Positions 25,152 to 36,104 are shown, counted from the stretch's first letter. The stretch: DNA of 39,786 nt from Janibacter anophelis NBRC 107843 (GCF_001570945.1 NZ_BCSQ01000031.1:1-39786); one strand, 5' to 3'. Numbers and translations: made by a program. Notes: generated by a model not told the origin, from the sequence alone.

Positions 25152-27158
25152 GTGTCTTCCGGACGACTCATCAAGCGCGTCCTCGTCGGACGTGCGATGC
25201 GCAGCGACCGTCTCGGCGAGACGTTGCTCCCCAAGCGCCTGGCGTTGCCCGTCTTCGCCAGTGACGCCCTCAGCTCCGTCGCCTACGCCCCCGACGAGAT
25301 CCTGCTGACCCTCGGCCTCGCCGGCGGTGCGCTCGCGATGACCCACTCGTGGCCCGTCGCGCTCGCCGTCGTCGCGGTCATGGCAGTCGTCGTCGCCAGC
25401 TACCGGCAGAACGTGCACGCCTACCCCTCGGGGGGTGGTGACTACGAGATCGCCAGCACCAACCTCGGGCCCAAGGCGGGCCTGACCGTCGCCAGCGCGC
25501 TGCTCGTCGACTACGTGCTCACGGTCGCCGTGTCGATCTCGTCCGGGGTGCAGAACGCCGCGGCCGCCTTCCCCTGGATCCGGGGGAACGAGGTCCTCGC
25601 CGCGATCGCCCTCATCGCCGCGCTCACGGCGATGAACCTGCGTGGGGTCCGCGAGTCCGGCAAGGCCTTCGCGATCCCCACGTACCTCTTCATGTTCGCG
25701 GTGCTCGGCATGGCGCTCGTGGGGATCGTGCGCCGCACGACCGGGCACCTGCCCTCGGCCGAGAGCGCCTCGCTGACGCTCGCGCCGGAGCCCGGCATGG
25801 AGCAGCTCGGCACGCTCGCCATGGCCTTCCTGCTGCTGCGCGCGTTCAGTTCCGGCGCAGCGGCCCTCACCGGTGTCGAGGCGATCAGCAACGGCGTCCC
25901 GGCCTTCCGCAAGCCCAAGAGCAAGAACGCCGCGACCACGCTGCTGCTCATGGGTGCCGTGTCAATCACGATGCTCATGTCGATGATCGCGCTCGCCACG
26001 TGGACCGGCGTCAAGATCGCCGACGACCCGGCGCAGCAGCTGCTGCGCGACGGCGTGCCCGTCGGCGAGGAGTACGTCCAGCACACGGTCATGGCACAGG
26101 TCGCCGGGGCGGTCTTCGAGGGGTTCCCCGCCGGTGTCGTCGTCGTCGCGATCGTCACCGGCCTGATCCTCGTGCTCGCGGCCAACACCGCCTTCAACGG
26201 ATTCCCCGTCCTCGGCTCGATCCTGGCGCGCGACGGCTACCTGCCGCGCCAGCTGCACACCCGCGGTGACCGGCTGGCCTTCTCCAACGGCATCCTGCTG
26301 CTCGCCGGTGCGGCGGGCCTGCTCGTCGTGATCTTCGACGCCAGCGTCACCCGCCTCATCCAGCTGTACATCGTCGGGGTCTTCGTCTCCTTCACCCTGA
26401 GCCAGATCGGCATGGTGCGGCACTGGAACCGGCACCTGGCCGTGGAGAAGGACCGCTCGGCCCAGCGCGGGATGATGCGCCGTCGCGCGATCAACGCCGT
26501 GGGCGCGGTGATGTCCGGCACCGTCCTCGTCGTCGTCATCCTCACGAAGTTCACCCACGGTGCGGGCTTCGCGATCGCCGCCATGGCCGCCCTCTTCGTC
26601 CTCATGGGGGCGATCAGCCGCCACTACCAGCATGTCAGTGACGAGCTCGCGGTGGCCGAAGACGACACCCGGCACCAGCTGCTCCCTTCGCGGGTCCACG
26701 CGATCGTCCTCGTGAGCACGATCCACCGCCCCGCTCTGCGGGCCCTCGCCTACGCCACGGCGACGCGTCCCTCCAGGCTCGAGGCGGTCACGGTCGACGT
26801 CGACCCGGAGGCGACCCGCGCGCTGCAGGAGGAGTGGGACCGGCGGGGGATCCCCGTGCCGCTCAAGGCGCTGGACTCGCCCTACCGCGAGATCACCCGG
26901 CCGGTCGTCGACTACGTCAAGTCGATCCGCTCCGGCAACCCACGGGACCTCGTCGTCGTCTACATCCCGCAGTACGTGCTCGGCCACTGGTGGGAGCAGG
27001 CGCTGCACAACCAGTCGGCGCTGCGGCTGCGCAGCCGCCTGATCTTCACACCGGGGGTCATGGTCTCCTCGGTGCCGTGGCAGCTGGCCAGCTCGGCCGG
27101 TGCCGAGGAACGCATGGACGGCCCCGTGGCCGGCGACGTACGACGAGGTGGAGCATGA
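25152..27158 (+). CDS. kimA: KimA-type APC potassium importer
   Basis: This gene encodes 668 residues. The N-terminal half has about 12 membrane segments with LALPVFASDALSSVAYAPDE, ASYRQNVHAYPSGGGDYEIA, LLVDYVLTVAVSISSGVQNA, AFSSGAAALTGVEAISNGVP and LVLAANTAFNGFPVLGSILA. I recognise these as closely matching the conserved blocks of Bacillus subtilis KimA (YdaO), a high-affinity K+/H+ symporter bound and inhibited by cyclic di-AMP. A C-terminal cytoplasmic domain (from about residue 500: HAIVLVSTIHRPALRALAYA ... VYIPQYVLGHWWEQALHNQS) is the region present in KimA but not in ordinary amino acid permeases. GTG at 25152 is preferred (GTG 25149 also possible) because TACACT ends 6 nt upstream. It lies divergent to two RCK genes and overlaps the next gene by 4 nt. 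Confidence 0.87.
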   Translation: MSSGRLIKRVLVGRAMRSDRLGETLLPKRLALPVFASDALSSVAYAPDEILLTLGLAGGALAMTHSWPVALAVVAVMAVVVASYRQNVHAYPSGGGDYEIASTNLGPKAGLTVASALLVDYVLTVAVSISSGVQNAAAAFPWIRGNEVLAAIALIAALTAMNLRGVRESGKAFAIPTYLFMFAVLGMALVGIVRRTTGHLPSAESASLTLAPEPGMEQLGTLAMAFLLLRAFSSGAAALTGVEAISNGVPAFRKPKSKNAATTLLLMGAVSITMLMSMIALATWTGVKIADDPAQQLLRDGVPVGEEYVQHTVMAQVAGAVFEGFPAGVVVVAIVTGLILVLAANTAFNGFPVLGSILARDGYLPRQLHTRGDRLAFSNGILLLAGAAGLLVVIFDASVTRLIQLYIVGVFVSFTLSQIGMVRHWNRHLAVEKDRSAQRGMMRRRAINAVGAVMSGTVLVVVILTKFTHGAGFAIAAMAALFVLMGAISRHYQHVSDELAVAEDDTRHQLLPSRVHAIVLVSTIHRPALRALAYATATRPSRLEAVTVDVDPEATRALQEEWDRRGIPVPLKALDSPYREITRPVVDYVKSIRSGNPRDLVVVYIPQYVLGHWWEQALHNQSALRLRSRLIFTPGVMVSSVPWQLASSAGAEERMDGPVAGDVRRGGA

Positions 27159-28462
27159 CGGGTCCGGAGGCGGACGAACTGACGGTGGGCGACGAGGTCG
27201 ACGTGGAGGTCGGCCCCATCGCGCACGGCGGGCACTGCGTGGCCCGCCACGAGGGCCGGGTGCTCTTCGTAAGGCACACCCTGCCCGGCGAGCGGGTGCG
27301 CGCCCGGATCACCGAAGGGGGTCCCGGTGACCGATTCCTGCGGGCGGACGCCGTCGAGGTCCTCACCGCCTCCCCGGACCGCGTGCCGGTGCGGTGTCCC
27401 GTCGCCGGGCCCGGCAGGTGCGGCGGCTGCGACTTCCAGCACGTGAGCACCGAGCACCAGCGCCGGCTGAAGGCCGACGTCGTCGCCGAGCAGCTGCAGC
27501 GGCTCGCCGGCATCGAGCGCGAGGTCCTCGTCGAACCGCTCGACGACGAGGACGGGCTGCGCTACCGCACCCGGGTCGAGTTCGCCGTGGTGGACGGTCG
27601 GGTCGGCCTGCGCCGGCACCGCAGCCACGAGGTCGTGCCGGTCACCGGGTGCCCGATCGCCGTGCCCGAGATCGACGAGGCGCTCGTGGAGACCCTCGCC
27701 GACGTGGAGCGCACCCGCGGCGAGCTCGACGGCATCAGCGCCCTCGACATCGTGGTCCCGTCCGCGGAGGCGGACACCGTCGTCGTCGAGGTCCCCACCG
27801 AGGAGCCCACCCCGCCGATCGCCATCACCGAGCGGGTCGCGACGCCGGCGGGGGAGCGGGTACTGGGTGTGGACGCCCGGGGATTCTGGCAGGTGCACCG
27901 CGATGCCCCGCGCGCGTTCGTCGGCGCCGTCCTGGCCGCCGCTGACGTGCGTCCGGGGGAGCGGGTCCTCGACCTGTACTCCGGTGTGGGCCTGCTGTCC
28001 GTCCCGCTCGCCGAGGCGGTCGGCCCCGACGGCCAGCTGATCGCGGTCGAGTCCGACCGTCGCGCGACCGAGCACCTGCGCGACAACCTCGCGGCGACCC
28101 CGCAGGCACTCGTCGTCTGCGGTCGGGTCGACGACCTCTTCGGTGTCCCGCGCAGGGGGCGCCGTCGCGGCCCGCGTCGCCCCGCCCGCTCCGACCTGCT
28201 GCCCCCGAGCGCCGACGTCGTCGTCCTCGATCCACCCCGCACCGGGGCGGGCCGCGGGGTCGTGGAGGCGCTGACCTCCCTTCGTCCCCGGCGCCTGGTG
28301 TACGTCGCCTGCGACCCGGCGGCGCTCGCCCGGGACACCGGCTACCTGACCGGGCTCGGGTACGACCTGACGGGCCTGCGGGCCCTGGACGCCTTCCCCA
28401 TGACGCACCACGTCGAGTGCGTGGCGACCTTCGAGCCGAAGGGGGAGGACGCGCGCCCGTGA
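27155..28462 (+). CDS. TRAM-domain class I SAM RNA methyltransferase (TrmA/RlmD family)
   Basis: This gene encodes 435 residues. An N-terminal TRAM domain (VGDEVDVEVGPIAHGGHCVA, residues 11-30 onward) binds RNA. VRCPVAGPGRCGGCDFQHVS near residue 80-95 has the CxxC and nearby cysteines of the family's [4Fe-4S] cluster. The methyltransferase domain has DLYSGVGLLSVPLAEAV (SAM motif I), DVVVLDPPRTGAGRGVVEAL (motif IV) and VYVACDPAALARDTGYL (about 384-400), which contains the catalytic Cys of uracil-C5 methylation. It probably makes 5-methyluridine in rRNA or tRNA, but the exact target is open. ATG at 27155 overlaps the permease stop (ATGA). Confidence 0.9.
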   Translation: MTGPEADELTVGDEVDVEVGPIAHGGHCVARHEGRVLFVRHTLPGERVRARITEGGPGDRFLRADAVEVLTASPDRVPVRCPVAGPGRCGGCDFQHVSTEHQRRLKADVVAEQLQRLAGIEREVLVEPLDDEDGLRYRTRVEFAVVDGRVGLRRHRSHEVVPVTGCPIAVPEIDEALVETLADVERTRGELDGISALDIVVPSAEADTVVVEVPTEEPTPPIAITERVATPAGERVLGVDARGFWQVHRDAPRAFVGAVLAAADVRPGERVLDLYSGVGLLSVPLAEAVGPDGQLIAVESDRRATEHLRDNLAATPQALVVCGRVDDLFGVPRRGRRRGPRRPARSDLLPPSADVVVLDPPRTGAGRGVVEALTSLRPRRLVYVACDPAALARDTGYLTGLGYDLTGLRALDAFPMTHHVECVATFEPKGEDARP

Positions 28463-28534
28463 CGTGGCGCACGTTTTGGGGAAGAGTGGCGGGGGAACGG
28501 GCCGGAGGACCGGGCGTCACCGGCTGTGATAGTT

Positions 28535-28554
28535 TTATCTTGACGTCAAGATAA
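28535..28554. promoter_or_regulatory. Perfect 20-bp palindrome operator upstream of acnA
   Basis: TTATCTTGACGTCAAGATAA is a perfect 20-bp inverted repeat 18 bp before the acnA GTG. A TAGTTT hexamer (28530-28535) fits a -10 box, so the operator would cover the transcription start, as expected for a repressor. The core CTTGACGTCAAG also occurs at 23666-23677. The regulator is unknown. Confidence 0.65.
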
Positions 28555-28572
28555 CCAACAGAGGAGTCGACT

Positions 28573-31374
<2,802 letters not shown>

Positions 31375-31420
31375 CCTCTCCTGCGAGACGGCGCTGGCGC
31401 GCCTCCTCGGGGAGCGTGCG

Positions 31421-31460
31421 CGAAGGGGGTCGTCCACCATCCGGTGGGCGGCCCCCTTCG
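31421..31460. terminator. acnA terminator with CGAAGGGGG inverted pair
   Basis: CGAAGGGGG (31421-31429) pairs with CCCCCTTCG (31452-31460) around an inner 7-bp stem GTCCACC/GGTGGGC. It lies about 45 nt after the acnA stop codon. Confidence 0.75.
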
Positions 31461-31480
31461 TCGTGCCGTCCCTGTCGTTC

Positions 31481-31500
31481 GCATTTCCCTAGGGAGATGC
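31481..31500. repeat. Palindromic element GCATTTCCCTAGGGAGATGC
   Basis: A 20-bp near-palindrome with one mismatch pair, closely related to the units at 23641 and 23683. It lies between the acnA terminator and the promoter of the next gene. Confidence 0.65.
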
Positions 31501-31530
31501 GCGGGGTGGTGGGCCGTCGCCGCGGCGACG

Positions 31531-31536
31531 TACACT
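31531..31536 (+). promoter_or_regulatory. Candidate -10 box of the small hypothetical gene (leaderless)
   Basis: TACACT ends 7 nt before ATG at 31544, identical in sequence to the box of the kimA gene. Confidence 0.5.
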
Positions 31537-31543
31537 CGAACAC

Positions 31544-31987
31544 ATGTTCGACCAGACCTCCCGTCCGCCGGTGCGGACGGCGCTGCCCGGGTCGCCGGGG
31601 GCGCGGACCGCTGCGGCCGGGGCGAAGGGGGGACCCCCTGGGTGGCCGGACCGCGTGCCACCACCCGCGGTGCGGGGGTGGCAGTCGGCGGCGGTCTCGT
31701 GGCTGCTCGACCTGTGCCCGCCCGACTACCGCGGGCATGCGGTGCTGCGTCGGCACCCGGCCGCGCTGGCCTGGCTCGCCGACCTGCACGTCGCGGCGCA
31801 GGTCGACGCGATGCGGCAGGCATACCGGACGGTGCGCGTCGACCTGGCGGAGTCGTTGCCCGAGGGCACGATCGACGCCCTGCTCGTGGCGCTCGAGCAC
31901 GAGGGCCTGCGGCTGCGGTCCGCGCAGCGGAGCATCCTGCTCATCCGGGAGGCGCTCGACGGGAGCGTCTTCGTCGACCGGCTGTGA
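31544..31987 (+). CDS. Conserved hypothetical protein upstream of dxs
   Basis: This gene encodes 147 residues. A Pro/Gly/Ala-rich N-terminal third (RPPVRTALPGSPGARTAAAG) is probably disordered. From about residue 46 a helical domain begins: WQSAAVSWLLDLCPPDYRGH, AVLRRHPAALAWLADLHVAA, QVDAMRQAYRTVRVDLAESL and LRLRSAQRSILLIREALDGS. No family function or catalytic motif is recognised, but the well-formed hydrophobic pattern and an upstream TACACT box argue that it is real. It is on the same strand as dxs, about 100 bp upstream, with an inverted repeat between them. Confidence 0.75.
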   Translation: MFDQTSRPPVRTALPGSPGARTAAAGAKGGPPGWPDRVPPPAVRGWQSAAVSWLLDLCPPDYRGHAVLRRHPAALAWLADLHVAAQVDAMRQAYRTVRVDLAESLPEGTIDALLVALEHEGLRLRSAQRSILLIREALDGSVFVDRL

Positions 31988-32030
31988 CCCCCTTCGTCCG
32001 ACGTGGTGACAGGCTGGGTAGGTCACAGCC
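31980..32030. repeat. 10-bp inverted repeat before dxs
   Basis: GGCTGTGACC (31980-31989, overlapping the preceding stop codon) is complementary to GGTCACAGCC (32021-32030) with 31 nt between. The right arm ends at the predicted -35 region of dxs. It could be a terminator without a U-tract, or an operator. Confidence 0.5.
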
Positions 32031-32050
32031 ACTTCCCAGTGCTGCGGACG

Positions 32051-32056
32051 TAGACT
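32051..32056 (+). promoter_or_regulatory. Candidate -10 box of dxs
   Basis: TAGACT fits TANNNT and would give a leader of about 28 nt containing the ribosome site GGAAGGA (32076-32082). The -35 is not clear. Confidence 0.5.
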
Positions 32057-32090
32057 CGTGCGGTCCCCGACCCTTGGAAGGAAGCCCAGC

Positions 32091-33953
32091 GTGGCAGTCC
32101 TCGAGACGATCACCTCACCCGCCGACCTCAAGCGCCTGCCCGCAGAGCAGCTCGAGACCCTCGCGGAGGAGATCCGAGCCTTCCTCGTCGCCGAGGTCTC
32201 CCGCAGCGGCGGACACCTCGGGCCCAACCTCGGGGTCGTCGAGCTGACGATCGCGCTGCACCGCGTCTTCGACAGCCCGAGTGACACGGTCGTCTTCGAC
32301 ACCGGCCACCAGTCCTACGTGCACAAGCTGCTCACGGGTCGACAGGACTTCGGCGGGCTGCGCACCCGCGGCGGGATGTCGGGGTACCCGAGCCGCGCGG
32401 AGTCGCCCCACGACGTCGTGGAGAACAGCCACGCGTCAACCTCCCTGTCGTGGGCCGAGGGCATCGCCAAGGGCTACCGCCTGCGCGGCGAGGAGCGGCA
32501 CGCGGTCGCCGTCATCGGCGACGGCGCCCTGACCGGCGGCATGGCCTGGGAGGCGCTCAACAACATCGCCGCCGACAAGGACCTGCCTCTCGTCATCATC
32601 GTCAACGACAACGAGCGCTCCTACGCGCCGACGATCGGCGGGCTCGCCGACCACCTCGCGATGCTGCGCACCAACCGTCAGTACGAGCAGGTGCTCGACT
32701 GGGGCAAGGACAAGCTCAACCGCACGCCCGTCGTCGGTCGGGCCGCCTACCAGGCCTTCCACTCGATGAAGAAGGGCGCCAAGGACTTCTGGGCCCCGCA
32801 GGGGATGTTCGAGGACCTCGGCATCAAGTACGTCGGACCGGTCGACGGCCACGACGAGACGAGCGTCGAGCAGGCGCTGCGTCGGGCCCGCGCCTTCGGC
32901 GGCCCGGTGCTCGTGCACGTCATCACGCAGAAGGGGCGCGGCTACGAGCACGCGTGCAACGACGTCGCCGACCAGTTCCACGCCGTCGGCAAGATCAACC
33001 CCGAGACCGGCCTGCCGCTGGAGATCTCCGGGCGCTCCTGGACCGACGAGTTCAGCGACGAGATGCTCGCGCTGGGGGAGCGACGCCCCGACGTCGTCGC
33101 GATCACCGCGGCGATGATGATGCCGGTGGGGCTGCAACCCTTCGCCGACGCCCATCCCGACCGGATCTTCGACGTGGGCATCGCCGAGCAGCACGCGACG
33201 ACGATGGCCGCCGGGCTCGCCTTCGCCGGCATGCACCCCGTCGTCGCGATCTACGCGACCTTCTTGAACCGCGCCTTCGACCAGCTGCTCATGGACTGCG
33301 CGATGCACAAGGCCGGCGTGACCTTCGTGCTCGACCGCTCGGGCGTCACCGGGCCGGACGGCGCGAGCCACCACGGCATGTGGGACATGTCCCTCGTTGC
33401 CCTCGTCCCGGGACTGCGCCTGGCCGCCCCGCGCGACGGGCACCAGATCCGGCTGGCGCTGCGCGAGGCCGTCGAGGTCGACGACGCACCCACCGTCATC
33501 CGCTTCCCCAAGGGCAGCGTCGCGGAGCCGATCGAGGCCACGGCCACGATCGACGGCCTCGACGTGCTCGCCGGTGACCCCGAGGTCGACCCCGAGGTCC
33601 TCGTCGTCGCCGTCGGTGCCATGGCCGCGACCGCGACGACCGTCGCCGAGAAGTTGGCCGCCGAGGGGCACCCGACCCTCGTCGTCGACCCCCGGTGGGT
33701 CCTGCCCGTGCCCGAGGCGCTCGTCGAGCTGTCGCGCCGCGCCGGTCGCGTGGCGGTCATTGAGGACAACAATGTCGCCGGCGGTGTCGGTGGCGAGGTC
33801 GCCCGCGCGCTCGACGAGGCGGGCGTGGCCGTGCCCGTGCACCGCTTCGGCCTGCCCAAGCAGTTCATCGACCACGCCTCCCGGGCACAGGTGCTCGAGA
33901 GCGTGGGGCTGGCTCCCGACCCGATCGTCGAGCGGGTGCGCGCGCACCTCTGA
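32091..33953 (+). CDS. dxs: 1-deoxy-D-xylulose-5-phosphate synthase
   Basis: This 620-residue thiamine-diphosphate enzyme condenses pyruvate and glyceraldehyde-3-phosphate, the first step of the MEP isoprenoid pathway. [20 protein letters not shown] and [16 protein letters not shown] are N-terminal marks. [18 protein letters not shown] is the ThDP GDG...N motif, and [12 protein letters not shown] follows. [18 protein letters not shown] contains the conserved Glu of the pyrimidine domain, and the [18 protein letters not shown] block is typical of actinobacterial Dxs. The transketolase C-terminal domain ends near residue 600 ([18 protein letters not shown]). GTG at 32091 is favoured by GGAAGGA about 9 nt upstream; a longer frame starts at 32058 but lacks a ribosome site. 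Confidence 0.95.
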   Translation: MAVLETITSPADLKRLPAEQLETLAEEIRAFLVAEVSRSGGHLGPNLGVVELTIALHRVFDSPSDTVVFDTGHQSYVHKLLTGRQDFGGLRTRGGMSGYPSRAESPHDVVENSHASTSLSWAEGIAKGYRLRGEERHAVAVIGDGALTGGMAWEALNNIAADKDLPLVIIVNDNERSYAPTIGGLADHLAMLRTNRQYEQVLDWGKDKLNRTPVVGRAAYQAFHSMKKGAKDFWAPQGMFEDLGIKYVGPVDGHDETSVEQALRRARAFGGPVLVHVITQKGRGYEHACNDVADQFHAVGKINPETGLPLEISGRSWTDEFSDEMLALGERRPDVVAITAAMMMPVGLQPFADAHPDRIFDVGIAEQHATTMAAGLAFAGMHPVVAIYATFLNRAFDQLLMDCAMHKAGVTFVLDRSGVTGPDGASHHGMWDMSLVALVPGLRLAAPRDGHQIRLALREAVEVDDAPTVIRFPKGSVAEPIEATATIDGLDVLAGDPEVDPEVLVVAVGAMAATATTVAEKLAAEGHPTLVVDPRWVLPVPEALVELSRRAGRVAVIEDNNVAGGVGGEVARALDEAGVAVPVHRFGLPKQFIDHASRAQVLESVGLAPDPIVERVRAHL

Positions 33954-33990
33954 CGGGTCACCGCGATCTCCTCGGGCGTTGTGACGAAGG

Positions 33991-34022
33991 GAGGGCCCCA
34001 CCGGTGATCCGGTGGGGCCCTC
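33991..34022. terminator. Bidirectional terminator between dxs and the MurA paralogue
   Basis: A perfect 14-bp GC-rich stem (33991-34004 with 34009-34022) and loop TGAT lies 37 nt after the dxs stop and 19 nt before the end of the convergent gene. Confidence 0.85.
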
Positions 34023-34041
34023 TCCTCGTGCGCTCGGGTCG

Positions 34042-35583
34042 TCAGCCGATGTCGCGGAAGGGCTGCACGCTCGCACCCAGCGCGTTGAGGCGCTCGGCGA
34101 GGTCCTCGTAGCCGCGGTGGATGACGTACACGTTGCGCAGGTACGACGTGCCCGGCGCGGCGAGCATCGCCAGCAGGACGACGACGCCCGGACGCAACGC
34201 CGGCGGGCAGGTGACCTCGTTGGCGCGCCAGCGGTTGGGGCCCTCGACGAGGACGCGGTGGGGGTCCATCAGCGTGACCTTGCCGCCGATCTTGTTCAGC
34301 TCGGTCAGGTAGATCGCCCGGTTGTCGTAGACCCAGTCGTGGATCGTCGTCGTCCCCTCGGCGCAGGCGGCGATGAGCGCGAAGAAGGGCAGGTTGTCGA
34401 TGTTCAGCCCCGGGAAGGGCATCGGGTGGATCTTGTCGATCGGCGCCTTGAGCGGCCCGGGGTGGGTCGTGATGTCGACCAGTCGCGTGCGGCCGTTGTG
34501 GGCGAGGTACTCCTCGGAGAGCGAGTACTGCATGCCCATGCCGGCGAGCGTCGCGAGCTCGATCTCGAGGAACTCGATGGGGGAGCGTCGGATGGTGATC
34601 TCGGACTTGGTGACGACCGCCGCGGCGATCAGGCTCATCGCCTCGATCGGGTCCTCGCTGGGGGAGTACTCGACGTCGACGTCGATGTGCTCCCGGCCGA
34701 CGACCTCGAGGGTCGTGGTGCCAATGCCCTGGACCTGGACGCCGAGCTTCTCGAGGAAGAAGCACAGGTCCTGGACCATGTAGTTGGGGGAGGCATTGCG
34801 GATCGTCGTGCGGCCCGGGTGCCGGGCCGCGGCCATCAGCGCGTTCTCCGTCACGGTGTCGCCGCGCTCGGTCAGGATGATCGTCTTGTCGGCGGCGTCC
34901 TGGCCGGTGACCTTGGCCTCGTACCAGCCCTGCGTGGCGGTGACGTCCAGGCCGAAGTGCGTCAGGGAAGTCATGTGCGGCTCGACGGTGCGCGTGCCGA
35001 GGTCGCAGCCGCCGGCGTAGGGCAGGCGGAAGTTGTCGAACTCGTGCAGCAGCGGCCCGAGGAACATGATGACGGTGCGGGTGCGGCGGGCCGCGGCCTC
35101 GTCCATGCCGTCGAGGTCGATCCGCTCCGGCGGAATGATCTCCAGGTCAGCGCTGTCGGGCAGCCACCGGGTCTTGACCCCGATGGAGTCGAGCACCTCG
35201 AGGATGCGGTTGACCTCCTCGATGCGCGCGAGGTTGCGCAGCGTGGTGCGGCCCCGGTTGAGCAGGGAGGCGCACAGCAGCGCGACGGCAGCGTTCTTGC
35301 TCGTCTTGACGTCGATGGCGCCGGAGAGGGTGCGACCGCCCTCGATCTTCAGGTGGACGGCGCCGCTGCTCGACGTGCGGGTCAGGGCGACCAGCTCGGT
35401 GTCGAGGGCCTCGCTGATGCGGGCGAGGTTGTCGAGGGTGAGGTTCTGCCCCCCGGCCTCGATGCGCGCGACGGCGCTCTGGCTCGTCTCGAGCTTGGTG
35501 GCGAGGTCGGCTTGGGACAGGCCAGCGCGGTGACGCGCCTCCTTGATCGTCGTGCCGATCCGGGCGAGGTAGTCATCAGACAT
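34042..35583 (-). CDS. murA: UDP-GlcNAc 1-carboxyvinyltransferase paralogue with N-terminal HTH domain
   Basis: This gene encodes 513 residues. Residues about 8-63 form an XRE-type helix-turn-helix (IKEARHRAGLSQADLATKLE ... QSAVARIEAGG... LDNLARISEALDTELV). The rest is an EPSP-synthase/MurA fold: SKNAA (residues 95-99, Lys96 and Asn97 of the active site), GGCDLGTRTVEPH (191-203) with Cys193 at the phosphoenolpyruvate-attacking position, and repeats such as HPMPFPGLNIDNLPFFALIA. MurA makes UDP-GlcNAc-enolpyruvate for peptidoglycan. Segments around the catalytic loop differ from classical MurA (GARPVDLH becomes GTRTVEPH), so this is a divergent second copy; I recall a similar HTH-MurA beside aconitase in Streptomyces. 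ATG at 35583 is preceded by a TACCGT -10 box 7 nt upstream. Confidence 0.9.
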   Translation of the reverse strand: MSDDYLARIGTTIKEARHRAGLSQADLATKLETSQSAVARIEAGGQNLTLDNLARISEALDTELVALTRTSSSGAVHLKIEGGRTLSGAIDVKTSKNAAVALLCASLLNRGRTTLRNLARIEEVNRILEVLDSIGVKTRWLPDSADLEIIPPERIDLDGMDEAAARRTRTVIMFLGPLLHEFDNFRLPYAGGCDLGTRTVEPHMTSLTHFGLDVTATQGWYEAKVTGQDAADKTIILTERGDTVTENALMAAARHPGRTTIRNASPNYMVQDLCFFLEKLGVQVQGIGTTTLEVVGREHIDVDVEYSPSEDPIEAMSLIAAAVVTKSEITIRRSPIEFLEIELATLAGMGMQYSLSEEYLAHNGRTRLVDITTHPGPLKAPIDKIHPMPFPGLNIDNLPFFALIAACAEGTTTIHDWVYDNRAIYLTELNKIGGKVTLMDPHRVLVEGPNRWRANEVTCPPALRPGVVVLLAMLAAPGTSYLRNVYVIHRGYEDLAERLNALGASVQPFRDIG

Positions 35584-35590
35584 ACCAACC

Positions 35591-35612
35591 ACGGTAACCC
35601 ATATATGAGATA
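35591..35612 (-). promoter_or_regulatory. Promoter and dyad of the HTH-MurA gene
   Basis: On the minus strand TACCGT (35591-35596) ends 7 nt before the ATG. It overlaps a dyad, TAACCCATATATGAGATA on the plus strand (35595-35612), centred on CATATATG. This AT-rich island in very GC-rich DNA is a good candidate for binding by the protein's own HTH domain. Confidence 0.5.
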
Positions 35613-35807
35613 GGTGCCGCCCGTCGTCGTTCCCCGCGTGTCGCCGGTCAGCGCGATCGCCGCCTTCGCCTGCTGCGGATTCCGCCATCCTGGCATGGGA
35701 GGCCGGGATCGTTGCGGTCCTTCCCGACTCACCTCATACCACCACCACTTCGTCGCCACCGACGTCACGACAGACCGGAGCGAGATGTCATCACACGCGC
35801 AGCTGCC
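35613..35807. other. Intergenic sequence, nothing identifiable
   Basis: Between the HTH-MurA promoter and the uvrA remnant I see no convincing reading frame, repeat or hairpin. Together with the remnant and a hairpin, the whole non-coding stretch between the flanking genes is about 680 bp, the longest in the window. Confidence 0.6.
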
Positions 35808-36104
35808 TCAGGCAACGACGGTGTCCACCCTCGAGACGGCAGCAGCCTCTTCGAGCGCAGTGGCCAGATAACGTGCCGAAGCGCTCGTGGACGAACCAGC
35901 GACCTCTGCTGGAGTGCCAGCCGCGACGACCTGTCCGCCGTCGCCCCCAGCACCGGGCCCGAGATCGATGACGTGATCGGACTGTGCGATGACTCGCATG
36001 TCGAGCTCGACCATGACCACGGTGTTCCCGGCGTCCACGAGTGATTGCAGGTGAGCTACGAGCCGGTCGGTATCGGCGCAGTGCAATCCTGAAGATCGCT
36101 GGTC
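35808..36104 (-). pseudogene. Decayed C-terminal fragment of a UvrA-family ATPase
   Basis: Translated on the minus strand, about 99 codons read DQRSSGLHCADTDRLVAHLQ, then SLVDAGNTVVMVELDMRVIA, then QSDHVIDLGPGAGGDGGQVV and AAGTPAEVA. This aligns with the end of UvrA or UvrA-like resistance ATPases (DEPTTGLHPADTDRL ... VVVVEHDMDVI ... VIDLGPGAG). The Walker B/D-loop DEPTTGLH has become DQRSSGLH and the H-loop histidine is lost (VELDM for VEHDM). An in-frame TGA lies about 25 nt upstream of the similarity. The rest of the gene is absent, so it cannot be functional. It may be the scar of a deletion or horizontal event beside fadB. Confidence 0.78.

Noticed and set aside
34042-35583. Calling this gene a plain transcription factor
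   Set aside because: The HTH is only about 55 residues; most of the protein is a MurA/EPSP-synthase fold with the key Cys, Lys and Asn kept.
35614-35871. Plus-strand short open frame near the uvrA remnant
   Set aside because: No similarity, odd composition, no ribosome site, and it overlaps the clear uvrA-like reading on the other strand.
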